This document shows positions 8,603-21,141 of a stretch of 64,000 nt of DNA, one piece after another (position 1 is the first letter of the stretch; every line of letters begins with the position of its first letter). The notes under the pieces were generated by a model. It saw nothing but the letters and a program-made list of their open reading frames with translations. It was not told where the DNA came from and did not search any database. The DNA is taken from the NCBI GenBank assembly GCA_949318235.1, contig CASGGR010000048.1, positions 1-64,000 of the forward strand. Reading direction: 5' to 3'. The translations under genes and the position numbers were made by a program. The DNA comes from Ecdyonurus torrentis. Its lineage: Eukaryota; Arthropoda; Insecta; Ephemeroptera; Heptageniidae.

Positions 8603-11120
8603 GAATGATAAAAATCATACTTTTTACACGATTAAAACTAGTTTTGATGATTTCTCAAAAACTAAAAATGCTACAGACATTCAATATATCTCAAAACATA
8701 GCTTTTTCAATTCTCTACAAAAAAGATGTCTTGAACTTTTTTGCTCCGATGCATACTTTTTGGGTTATTGACAATTTTAGTTATCACTCATCATGAAGCC
8801 AAACCAAGTCATAAAACAAAGTTTCTATTTCAAGAATTAAATGTTATTGAATGATAAAAATCATACTTTTTACACGATTAAAACTAGTTTTGATGATTTC
8901 TCAAAAACTAAGAATGCTACAGACATCTATTTTAACTCAAAACATAGCTTTTTCATTTCTGTACAAAAAATATGTCTTGAACTTTTTTGCTCCGACGCAT
9001 ACTTTTTGGGTTATTGACAATTTTAGTTTTCACTCGTCATGTAGCAAAACCTAGTCATAAAACAAAGTTTCCATTTCAAGAACCAAATGTTATTGAATGA
9101 TAAAAATCATACTTTTTACACGATTAAAACTAGTTTTGATGATTTCTCAAAAACTAAGAATGCTACAGACATCTATTTTAACTTAAAACATAGCTTTTTC
9201 AATTCTGTACAAAAAAGATGTCTTGAACTTTTTTGCTCCGACGCATACTTTTTGGGTTCTTGACAATTTTAGTTGTCACTCGTCATGTAGCCAAACCTAG
9301 TCATAAAACAAAGTTTCTATTTCAAGAACCAAATGTTATTGAATGATAAAAATTATACTTTTTACATGATTAAACTAGTTTTGATGATTTCTCAAAAACT
9401 AAAAATGCTACAGACATCCAATATAACTTAAAACATTGCTTTTTAATTGTCTACAAAAAAGATGTCTTGAACTTTATTGCTCCGACGCATACTTTTTGGG
9501 TAAATGACAATTTTAGTTATCACTCATCATGTAGCCAAACCAAGTCATAAAACAAAGTTTCTATTTCAAGAATTAAATGTTATTGAATTATAAAAATCAT
9601 ACTTTTTACACGATTAAAACTAGTTTTGATGATTTCTCAAAAACTAAAAATGCTACAGACATTCAATATATCTCAAAACATAGCTTTTTCAATTCTCTAC
9701 AAAAAAGATGTCTTGAACTTTTTTGCTCCGACGCATACTTTTTGGGTTATTGACAATTTTAGTTATCACTCATCATGAAGCCAAACCAAGTCATAAAACA
9801 AAGTTTCTATTTCAAGAATTAAATGTTATTGAATGATAAAAATCATACTTTTTACACGATTAAAACTAGTTTTGATGATTTCTCAAAAACTAAGAATGCT
9901 ACAGACATCTTTTTTAACTCAAAACATAGCTTTTTCATTTCTGTACAAAAAAGATGTCTTGAACTTTTTTGCTCCGACGCATACTTTTTGGGTTATTGAC
10001 AATTTTAGTTTTCACTCGTCATGTAGCCAAACCTAGTCATAAAACAAAGTTTCTATTTCAAGAACCAAATGTTATTGAATGATAAAAATCATACTTTTTA
10101 CACGATTAAAACTAGTTTTGATGATTTCTCAAAAACTAAAAATGCTACAGACATCCAGAATAACTCAAAACATAGCTTTTTTAATTGTCTACAAAAAAGA
10201 TGTCTTGAACTTTTTTGCTCCGACGCATACTTTTTGGGTTATTGACAATTTTAGTTATCACTCATCATGTAGCCAAAGCAAGTCATAATACAAAGTTTCA
10301 ATTTCAAGAATTAAATGTTATTGAATTATAAAAATCATACTTTTTACACGATTAAAACTAGTTTTGATGATTTCTCAAAAACTAAAAATGCTACAGACAT
10401 TCAATATATCTCAAAACATATCTTTTTAAATTCTGTACAAAAAAGATGTCTTGAACTTTTTTGCTCCGACGCATACTTTTTGGGTTATTGACAATTTTAG
10501 TTATCACTCATCATGTAGCCAAACCAAGTCATAAAACAAAGTTTCTATTTCAAAAATTAAATGTTATTGAATGATAAAAATCATACTTTTTACACGATTA
10601 AAACTAGTTTTGATGATTTCTCAAAAACTAAGAATGCTACAGACATTTATTTTAACTTAAACATAGCTTTTTCAATTCTGTACAAAAAATATGTATTGAA
10701 CTTTTTTGCTCCGACGCATACTTTTTGGGTTATTGACAATTTTAGTTTTCACTCGTCATGTAGCCAAACCTAGTCATAAAACAAAGTTTCTATTTCAAGA
10801 AACAAATGTTATTGAATGATAAAAATCATACTTTTTACACGATTAAAACTAGTTTTGATGATTTCTCAAAAACTAAAAATGCTACAGACATTCAATATAA
10901 TTTAAAACATAGCTTTTTTAATTGTCTACAAAAAAGATGTCTTGAACTTTATTGCTCCGACGCATACTTTTTGGGTAAATGACAATTTTAGTTATCACTC
11001 ATCATGTAGCCAAACCAAGTCATAAAACAAAGTTTCTATTTCAAGAATTAAATGTTATTGAATTATAAAAATCATACTTTTTACACGATTAAAACTAGTT
11101 TTGATGATTTCTCAAAAACT
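8603..11120. repeat. Segmental duplication, copy 1 (4178 bp spacing)
   Basis: The monomer order is V 8603, S 8849, R' 9095, U with W tail 9341, V 9585, F 9831, N1 10077 (with CCAGAATAACTC), V 10323 (with CATATCTTTTTAAA), T 10569 (one A short) and W' 10814. It recurs at exactly +4178 bp, including the private variants CCAGAATAAC and CATATCTTTTTAAA. The right end is placed inside the monomer at 11060, where the two copies diverge. 4178 bp is 17 monomers. Confidence 0.88.
9831..10076. repeat. Representative monomer, type F (group P)
   Basis: Type F has ACATCTTTTTTAACTC and TTTCATTTCTGTAC, with GATGTCTTG. Copies start at 9831, 14009, 16714, 18928, 19912, 20650, 22126, 25814, 36624, 45471 and 59238. 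From 22126 onward F copies carry AAGAAAGCT where the earlier ones have AAGAATGCT. A derived form F*, with an eight-T run directly after ACAGAC, starts at 52109, 54813, 56288, 57763 and 62925. Confidence 0.93.
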
Positions 11121-12780
11121 AAGAATGCTACAGACATTTATTTTAACTTAAAACATAGCTTTTTCAATTCTGTACAAAAAATATGTATTGAACTTTTTTG
11201 CTCCGACGCATACTTTTTGGGTTATTGACAATTTTAGTTTTCACTCGTCATGTAGCCAAACCTAGTCATAAAACAAAGTTTCTATTTCAAGAAACAAATG
11301 TTATTGAATGATAAAAATCATACTTTTTACACGATTAAAAGTAGTTTTGATGATTTCTCAAAAACTAAGAATGCTACAGACATTTATTTTAACTTAAAAC
11401 ATAGCTTTTTCAATTCTGTACAAAAAATATGTATTGAACTTTTTTGCTCCGACGCATACTTTTTGGGTTATTGACAATTTTAGTTTTCACTCGTCATGTA
11501 GCCAAACCTAGTCATAAAACAAAGTTTCTATTTCAAGAAACAAATGTTATTGAATGATAAAAATCATACTTTTTACACGATTAAAACTAGTTTTGATGAT
11601 TTCTCAAAAACTAAAAATGCTACAGACATTCAATATATCTCAAAACATAGCTTTTTAAATTCTGTACAAAAAAGATGTCTTGAACTTTTTTGCTCCGACG
11701 CATACTTTTTGGGTTATTGACAATTTTAGTTATCACTCATCATGTAGCCAAACCAAGTCATAAAACAAAGTTTCTATTTCAAAAATTAAATGTTATTGAA
11801 TGATAAAAATCATACTTTTTACACGATTAAAACTAGTTTTGATGATTTCTCAAAAACTAAGAATGCTACAGACATTTATTTTAACTTAAACATAGCTTTT
11901 TCAATTCTGTACAAAAAATATGTATTGAACTTTTTTGCTCCGACGCATACTTTTTGGGTTATTGACAATTTTAGTTTTCACTCGTCATGTAGCCAAACCT
12001 AGTCATAAAACAAAGTTTCTATTTCAAGAAACAAATGTTATTGAATGATAAAAATCATACTTTTTACACGATTAAAACTAGTTTTGATGATTTCTCAAAA
12101 ACTAAAAATGCTACAGACATTCAATATAATTTAAAACATAGCTTTTTTAATTGTCTACAAAAAAGATGTCTTGAACTTTATTGCTCCGACGCATACTTTT
12201 TGGGTAAATGACAATTTTAGTTATCACTCATCATGTAGCCAAACCAAGTCATAAAACAAAGTTTCTATTTCAAGAATTAAATGTTATTGAATTATAAAAA
12301 TCATACTTTTTACACGATTAAAACTAGTTTTGATGATTTCTCAAAAACTAAGAATGCTACAGACATTTATTTTAACTTAAAACATAGCTTTTTCAATTCT
12401 GTACAAAAAATATGTATTGAACTTTTTTGCTCCGACGCATACTTTTTGGGTTATTGACAATTTTAGTTTTCACTCGTCATGTAGCCAAACCTAGTCATAA
12501 AACAAAGTTTCTATTTCAAGAAACAAATGTTATTGAATGATAAAAATCATACTTTTTACACGATTAAAAGTAGTTTTGATGATTTCTCAAAAACTAAGAA
12601 TGCTACAGACATTTATTTTAACTTAAAACATAGCTTTTTCAATTCTGTACAAAAAATATGTATTGAACTTTTTTGCTCCGACGCATACTTTTTGGGTTAT
12701 TGACAATTTTAGTTTTCACTCGTCATGTAGCCAAACCTAGTCATAAAACAAAGTTTCTATTTCAAGAAACAAATGTTATT
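10323..12780. repeat. 5-mer tandem duplicate (2 x 1229 bp)
   Basis: The unit 10323-11551 is V, T (245 bp), W', T with GAATTATA boundary, T3. It is followed directly by 11552-12780 with the same five types in the same order at +1229 bp. Both V members carry TTTTTAAATTCTG and end CAAAAATTAAATG. They differ by CATATC in the first copy and CATAGC in the second. Confidence 0.9.
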
Positions 12781-15298
12781 GAATGATAAAAATCATACTT
12801 TTTACACGATTAAAACTAGTTTTGATGATTTCTCAAAAACTAAAAATGCTACAGACATTCAATATATCTCAAAACATAGCTTTTTCAATTCTCTACAAAA
12901 AAGATGTCTTGAACTTTTTTGCTCCGATGCATACTTTTTGGGTTATTGACAATTTTAGTTATCACTCATCATGAAGCCAAACCAAGTCATAAAACAAAGT
13001 TTCTATTTCAAGAATTAAATGTTATTGAATGATAAAAATCATACTTTTTACACGATTAAAACTAGTTTTGATGATTTCTCAAAAACTAAGAATGCTACAG
13101 ACATCTATTTTAACTCAAAACATAGCTTTTTCATTTCTGTACAAAAAATATGTCTTGAACTTTTTTGCTCCGACGCATACTTTTTGGGTTATTGACAATT
13201 TTAGTTTTCACTCGTCATGTAGCAAAACCTAGTCATAAAACAAAGTTTCCATTTCAAGAACCAAATGTTATTGAATGATAAAAATCATACTTTTTACACG
13301 ATTAAAACTAGTTTTGATGATTTCTCAAAAACTAAGAATGCTACAGACATCTATTTTAACTTAAAACATAGCTTTTTCAATTCTGTACAAAAAAGATGTC
13401 TTGAACTTTTTTGCTCCGACGCATACTTTTTGGGTTCTTGACAATTTTAGTTGTCACTCGTCATGTAGCCAAACCTAGTCATAAAACAAAGTTTCTATTT
13501 CAAGAACCAAATGTTATTGAATGATAAAAATTATACTTTTTACATGATTAAACTAGTTTTGATGATTTCTCAAAAACTAAAAATGCTACAGACATCCAAT
13601 ATAACTTAAAACATTGCTTTTTAATTGTCTACAAAAAAGATGTCTTGAACTTTATTGCTCCGACGCATACTTTTTGGGTAAATGACAATTTTAGTTATCA
13701 CTCATCATGTAGCCAAACCAAGTCATAAAACAAAGTTTCTATTTCAAGAATTAAATGTTATTGAATTATAAAAATCATACTTTTTACACGATTAAAACTA
13801 GTTTTGATGATTTCTCAAAAACTAAAAATGCTACAGACATTCAATATATCTCAAAACATAGCTTTTTCAATTCTCTACAAAAAAGATGTCTTGAACTTTT
13901 TTGCTCCGACGCATACTTTTTGGGTTATTGACAATTTTAGTTATCACTCATCATGAAGCCAAACCAAGTCATAAAACAAAGTTTCTATTTCAAGAATTAA
14001 ATGTTATTGAATGATAAAAATCATACTTTTTACACGATTAAAACTAGTTTTGATGATTTCTCAAAAACTAAGAATGCTACAGACATCTTTTTTAACTCAA
14101 AACATAGCTTTTTCATTTCTGTACAAAAAAGATGTCTTGAACTTTTTTGCTCCGACGCATACTTTTTGGGTTATTGACAATTTTAGTTTTCACTCGTCAT
14201 GTAGCCAAACCTAGTCATAAAACAAAGTTTCTATTTCAAGAACCAAATGTTATTGAATGATAAAAATCATACTTTTTACACGATTAAAACTAGTTTTGAT
14301 GATTTCTCAAAAACTAAAAATGCTACAGACATCCAGAATAACTCAAAACATAGCTTTTTTAATTGTCTACAAAAAAGATGTCTTGAACTTTTTTGCTCCG
14401 ACGCATACTTTTTGGGTTATTGACAATTTTAGTTATCACTCATCATGTAGCCAAAGCAAGTCATAATACAAAGTTTCAATTTCAAGAATTAAATGTTATT
14501 GAATTATAAAAATCATACTTTTTACACGATTAAAACTAGTTTTGATGATTTCTCAAAAACTAAAAATGCTACAGACATTCAATATATCTCAAAACATATC
14601 TTTTTAAATTCTGTACAAAAAAGATGTCTTGAACTTTTTTGCTCCGACGCATACTTTTTGGGTTATTGACAATTTTAGTTATCACTCATCATGTAGCCAA
14701 ACCAAGTCATAAAACAAAGTTTCTATTTCAAAAATTAAATGTTATTGAATGATAAAAATCATACTTTTTACACGATTAAAACTAGTTTTGATGATTTCTC
14801 AAAAACTAAGAATGCTACAGACATTTATTTTAACTTAAACATAGCTTTTTCAATTCTGTACAAAAAATATGTATTGAACTTTTTTGCTCCGACGCATACT
14901 TTTTGGGTTATTGACAATTTTAGTTTTCACTCGTCATGTAGCCAAACCTAGTCATAAAACAAAGTTTCTATTTCAAGAAACAAATGTTATTGAATGATAA
15001 AAATCATACTTTTTACACGATTAAAACTAGTTTTGATGATTTCTCAAAAACTAAAAATGCTACAGACATTCAATATAATTTAAAACATAGCTTTTTTAAT
15101 TGTCTACAAAAAAGATGTCTTGAACTTTATTGCTCCGACGCATACTTTTTGGGTAAATGACAATTTTAGTTATCACTCATCATGTAGCCAAACCAAGTCA
15201 TAAAACAAAGTTTCTATTTCAAGAATTAAATGTTATTGAATTATAAAAATCATACTTTTTACACGATTAAAACTAGTTTTGATGATTTCTCAAAAACT
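12781..15298. repeat. Segmental duplication, copy 2 (4178 bp spacing)
   Basis: Starts are 12781 V, 13027 S, 13273 R', 13519 U with W tail, 13763 V, 14009 F, 14255 N1, 14501 V, 14747 T (245 bp) and 14992 W'. I noticed no difference from copy 1 over this run when comparing by eye. The copies diverge inside the monomer at 15238, which is V here and T at the matching 11060. These are the last S, R and U monomers of the window. Confidence 0.88.
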
Positions 15299-18200
15299 AA
15301 AAATGCTACAGACATTCAATATATCTCAAAACATAGCTTTTTCAATTCTGTACAAAAAAGATGTCTTGAACTTTTTTGCTCCGACGCATACTTTTTGGGT
15401 TATTGACAATTTTAGTTATCACTCATCATGTAGCCAAACCAAGTCATAAAACAAAGTTTCTATTTTAAAAATTAAATGTTATTGAATGATAAAAATCATA
15501 CTTTTTACACGATTAAAACTAGTTTTGATGATTTCTCAAAAACTAAGAATGCTACAGACATTTATTTTAACTTAAAACATAGCTTTTTCAATTCTGTACA
15601 AAAAATATGTATTGAACTTTTTTGCTCCGACGCATACTTTTTGGGTTATTGACAATTTTAGTTTTCACTCGTCATGTAGCCAAACCTAGTCATAAAACAA
15701 AGTTTCTATTTCAAGAAACAAATGTTATTGAATGATAAAAATCATACTTTTTACACGATTAAAAGTAGTTTTGATGATTTCTCAAAAACTAAGAATGCTA
15801 CAGACATTTATTTTAACTTAAAACATAGCTTTTTCAATTCTGTACAAAAAATATGTATTGAACTTTTTTGCTCCGACGCATACTTTTTGGGTTATTGACA
15901 ATTTTTGTTTTCACTCGTCATGTAGCCAAACCTAGTCATAAAACAAAGTTTCTATTTCAAGAAACAAATGTTATTGAATGATAAAAATCATACTTTTTAC
16001 ACGATTAAAACTAGTTTTGATGATTTCTCAAAAACTAAAAATGCTACAGACATTCAATATAACTCAAAACATAGCTTTTTTAATTGTCTACAAAAAAGAT
16101 GTCTTGAACTTTATTGCTCCGACGCATACTTTTTGGGTAAATGACAATTTTAGTTATCACTCATCATGTAGCCAAACCAAGTCATAAAACAAAGTTTCTA
16201 TTTCAAGAATTAAATGTTATTGAATTATAAAAATCATACTTTTTACACGATTAAAACTAGTTTTGATGATTTCTCAAAAACTAAAAATGCTACAGACATT
16301 CAATATATCTCAAAACATAGCTTTTTCAATTCTCTACAAAAAAGATGTCTTGAACTTTTTTGCTCCGACGCATACTTTTTGGGTTATTGACGATTTTAGT
16401 TATCACTCATCATGAAGCCAAACCAAGTCATAAAACAAAGTTTATATTTCAAGAATTAAATGTTATTGAATGATAAAAATCATACTTTTTACACGATTAA
16501 AACTAGTTTTGATGATTTCTCAAAAACTAAGAATGCTACAGACATTTATTTTAACTTAAAACATAGCTTTTTCAATTCTGTACAAAAAATATGTATTGAA
16601 CTTTTTTGCTCCGACGCATACTTTTTGGGTTATTGACAATTTTAGTTATCACTCATCATGAAGCCAAACCAAGTCATAAAACAAAGTTTCTATTTCAAGA
16701 ATTAAATGTTATTGAATGATAAAAATCATACTTTTTACACGATTAAAACTAGTTTTGATGATTTCTCAAAAACTAAGAATGCTACAGACATCTTTTTTAA
16801 CTCAAAACATAGCTTTTTCATTTCTGTACAAAAAAGATGTCTTGAACTTTTTTGCTCCGACGCATACTTTTTGGGTTATTGACAATTTTAGTTTTCACTC
16901 GTCATGTAGCCAAACCTAGTCATAAAACAAATTTTCTATTTCAAGAACCAAATGTTATTGAATGATAAAAATCATACTTTTTACACGATTAAAACTAGTT
17001 TTGATGATTTCTCAAAAACTAAAAATGCTACAGACATCCAATATAACTCAAAACATAGCTTTTTTAATTGTCTACAAAAAAGATGTCTTGAACTTTTTTG
17101 CTCCGACGCATACTTTTTGGGTTACTGACAATTTTAGTTATCACTCATCATGTAGCCAAAGCAAGTCATAATACAAAGTTTCAATTTCAAGAATTAAATG
17201 TTATTGAATTATAAAAATCATACTTTTTACACGATTAAAAGTAGTTTTGATGATTTCTCAAAAACTAAGAATGCTACAGACATTTATTTTAACTTAAAAC
17301 ATAGCTTTTTCAATTCTGTACAAAAAATATGTATTGAACTTTTTTGCTCCGACGCATACTTTTTGGGTTATTGACAATTTTAGTTTTCACTCGTCATGTA
17401 GCCAAACCTAGTCATAAAACAAAGTTTCTATTTCAAGAAACAAATGTTATTGAATGATAAAAATCATACTTTTTACACGATTAAAACTAGTTTTGATGAT
17501 TTCTCAAAAACTAAAAATGCTACAGACATTCAATATAACTCAAAACATAGCTTTTTTAATTGTCTACAAAAAAGATGTCTTGAACTTTATTGCTCCGACG
17601 CATACTTTTTGGGTAAATGACAATTTTAGTTATCACTCATCATGTAGCCAAACCAAGTCATAAAACAAAGTTTCTATTTCAAGAATTAAATGTTATTGAA
17701 TTATAAAAATCATACTTTTTACACGATTAAAACTAGTTTTGATGATTTCTCAAAAACTAAAAATGCTACAGACATTCAATATATCTCAAAACATAGCTTT
17801 TTCAATTCTGTACAAAAAAGATGTCTTAAACTTTTTTGATCCGACGCATACTTTTTGGGTTATTGACAATTTTAGTTATCACTCATCATGTAGCCAAACC
17901 AAGTCATAAAACAAAGTTTCTATTTCAAAAATTAAATGTTATTGAATGATAAAAATCATACTTTTTACACGATTAAAACTAGTTTTGATGATTTCTCAAA
18001 AACTAAGAATGCTACAGACATTTATTTTAACTTAAAACATAGCTTTTTCAATTCTGTACAAAAAATATGTATTGAACTTTTTTGCTCCGACGCATACTTT
18101 TTGGGTTATTGACAATTTTAGTTTTCACTCGTCATGTAGCCAAACCTAGTCATAAAACAAAGTTTCTATTTCAAGAAACAAATGTTATTGAATGATAAAA

Positions 18201-18435
18201 ATCATACTTTTTACACGATTAAAACTAGTTTTGATGATTTCTCAAAAACTAAAAATGCTACAGACATTCAATATAATTTAAAACATAGCTTTTTTAATTG
18301 TCTACAAAAAAGATGTCTTGAACTTTATTGCTCCGACGCATACTTTTTGGGTAAATGACAATTTTAGTTATCACTCATCATGTAGCCAAACCAAGTCATA
18401 AAACAAAGTTTCTATTTCAAGAATTAAATGTTATT
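15238..18435. repeat. Mixed transition block
   Basis: Monomers: 15238 V, 15484 T, 15730 T3, 15976 W, 16222 V, 16468 Tb, 16714 F, 16960 N1, 17206 T3 with GAATTATA boundary, 17452 W, 17698 Vx, 17944 T, 18190 W'. A T3-W-V run occurs at 15730-16467 and again at 17206-17943, 1476 bp apart. The V at 16222 has private GACGATTTTAG and TTATATTTC; the T3 at 15730 has TTTTTGTTTTCAC; N1 at 16960 has GGGTTACTGAC. The many private variants suggest less recent homogenisation here. Confidence 0.87.
16222..17205. repeat. V-Tb-F-N 4-mer (984 bp), first copy
   Basis: This is the earliest occurrence of the V-Tb-F-N order that repeats in tandem from 18436. Tb has a type T first half and a V-type tail with CATGAAG, CCAAG and GAATTAAATG. 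Confidence 0.85.
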
Positions 18436-21141
18436 GAATTATAAAAATCATACTTTTTACACGATTAAAACTAGTTTTGATGATTTCTCAAAAACTAAAA
18501 ATGCTACAGACATTCAATATATCTCAAAACATAGCTTTTTCAATTCTCTACAAAAAAGATGTCTTGAACTTTTTTGCTCCGACGCATACTTTTTGGGTTA
18601 TTGACAATTTTAGTTATCACTCATCATGAAGCCAAACCAAGTCATAAAACAAAGTTTCTATTTCAAGAATTAAATGTTATTGAATGATAAAAATCATACT
18701 TTTTACACGATTAAAACTAGTTTTGATGATTTCTCAAAAACTAAGAATGCTACAGACATTTATTTTAACTTAAAACATAGCTTTTTCAATTCTGTACAAA
18801 AAATATGTATTGAACTTTTTTGCTCCGACGCATACTTTTTGGGTTATTGACAATTTTAGTTATCACTCATCATGAAGCCAAACCAAGTCATAAAACAAAG
18901 TTTCTATTTCAAGAATTAAATGTTATTGAATGATAAAAATCATACTTTTTACACGATTAAAACTAGTTTTGATGATTTCTCAAAAACTAAGAATGCTACA
19001 GACATCTTTTTTAACTCAAAACATAGCTTTTTCATTTCTGTACAAAAAAGATGTCTTGAACTTTTTTGCTCCGACGCATACTTTTTGGGTTATTGACAAT
19101 TTTAGTTTTCACTCGTCATGTAGCCAAACCTAGTCATAAAACAAAGTTTCTATTTCAAGAACCAAATGTTATTGAATGATAAAAATCATACTTTTTACAC
19201 GATTAAAACTAGTTTTGATGATTTCTCAAAAACTAAAAATGCTACAGACATCCAATATAACTCAAAACATAGCTTTTTTAATTGTCTACAAAAAAGATGT
19301 CTTGAACTTTTTTGCTCCGACGCATACTTTTTGGGTTATTGACAATTTTAGTTATCACTCATCATGTAGCCAAACCAAGTCATAAAACAAAGTTTCTATT
19401 TCAAGAATTAAATGTTATTGAATTATAAAAATCATACTTTTTACACGATTAAAACTAGTTTTGATGATTTCTCAAAAACTAAAAATGCTACAGACATTCA
19501 ATATATCTCAAAACATAGCTTTTTCAATTCTCTACAAAAAAGATGTCTTGAACTTTTTTGCTCCGACGCATACTTTTTGGGTTATTGACAATTTTAGTTA
19601 TCACTCATCATGAAGCCAAACCAAGTCATAAAACAAAGTTTCTATTTCAAGAATTAAATGTTATTGAATGATAAAAATCATACTTTTTACACGATTAAAA
19701 CTAGTTTTGATGATTTCTCAAAAACTAAGAATGCTACAGACATTTATTTTAACTTAAAACATAGCTTTTTCAATTCTGTACAAAAAATATGTATTGAACT
19801 TTTTTGCTCCGACGCATACTTTTTGGGTTATTGACAATTTTAGTTATCACTCATCATGAAGCCAAACCAAGTCATAAAACAAAGTTTCTATTTCAAGAAT
19901 TAAATGTTATTGAATGATAAAAATCATACTTTTTACACGATTAAAACTAGTTTTGATGATTTCTCAAAAACTAAGAATGCTACAGACATCTTTTTTAACT
20001 CAAAACATAGCTTTTTCATTTCTGTACAAAAAAGATGTCTTGAACTTTTTTGCTCCGACGCATACTTTTTGGGTTATTGACAATTTTAGTTTTCACTCGT
20101 CATGTAGCCAAACCTAGTCATAAAACAAAGTTTCTATTTCAAGAACCAAATGTTATTGAATGATAAAAATCATACTTTTTACACGATTAAAACTAGTTTT
20201 GATGATTTCTCAAAAACTAAAAATGCTACAGACATCCAATATAACTCAAAACATAGCTTTTTTAATTGTCTACAAAAAAGATGTCTTGAACTTTTTTGCT
20301 CCGACGCATACTTTTTGGGTTATTGACAATTTTAGTTATCACTCATCATGAAGCCAAACCAAGTCATAAAACAAAGTTTCTATTTCAAGAATTAAATGTT
20401 ATTGAATGATAAAAATCATACTTTTTACACGATTAAAACTAGTTTTGATGATTTCTCAAAAACTAAGAATGCTACAGACATTTATTTTAACTTAAAACAT
20501 AGCTTTTTCAATTCTGTACAAAAAATATGTATTGAACTTTTTTGCTCCGACGCATACTTTTTGGGTTATTGACAATTTTAGTTATCACTCATCATGAAGC
20601 CAAACCAAGTCATAAAACAAAGTTTCTATTTCAAGAATTAAATGTTATTGAATGATAAAAATCATACTTTTTACACGATTAAAACTAGTTTTGATGATTT
20701 CTCAAAAACTAAGAATGCTACAGACATCTTTTTTAACTCAAAACATAGCTTTTTCATTTCTGTACAAAAAAGATGTCTTGAACTTTTTTGCTCCGACGCA
20801 TACTTTTTGGGTTATTGACAATTTTAGTTTTCACTCGTCATGTAGCCAAACCTAGTCATAAAACAAAGTTTCTATTTCAAGAACCAAATGTTATTGAATG
20901 ATAAAAATCATACTTTTTACACGATTAAAACTAGTTTTGATGATTTCTCAAAAACTAAAAATGCTACAGACATCCAATATAACTCAAAACATAGCTTTTT
21001 TAATTGTCTACAAAAAAGATGTCTTGAACTTTTTTGCTCCGACGCATACTTTTTGGGTTATTGACAATTTTAGTTATCACTCATCATGTAGCCAAAGCAA
21101 GTCATAATACAAAGTTTCAATTTCAAGAATTAAATGTTATT
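18436..21141. repeat. V-Tb-F-N 4-mers with a monomer-deleted 3-mer
   Basis: Two 984-bp units, V-Tb-F-N at 18436-19419 and 19420-20403, are followed by a 738-bp unit Tb-F-N1 at 20404-21141 that lacks V. The N at 20158 starts as N but ends like V (CATGAAG, CCAAG, then a GAATGATA boundary). That is the junction expected if an N-to-V unequal exchange removed one monomer. Confidence 0.9.
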
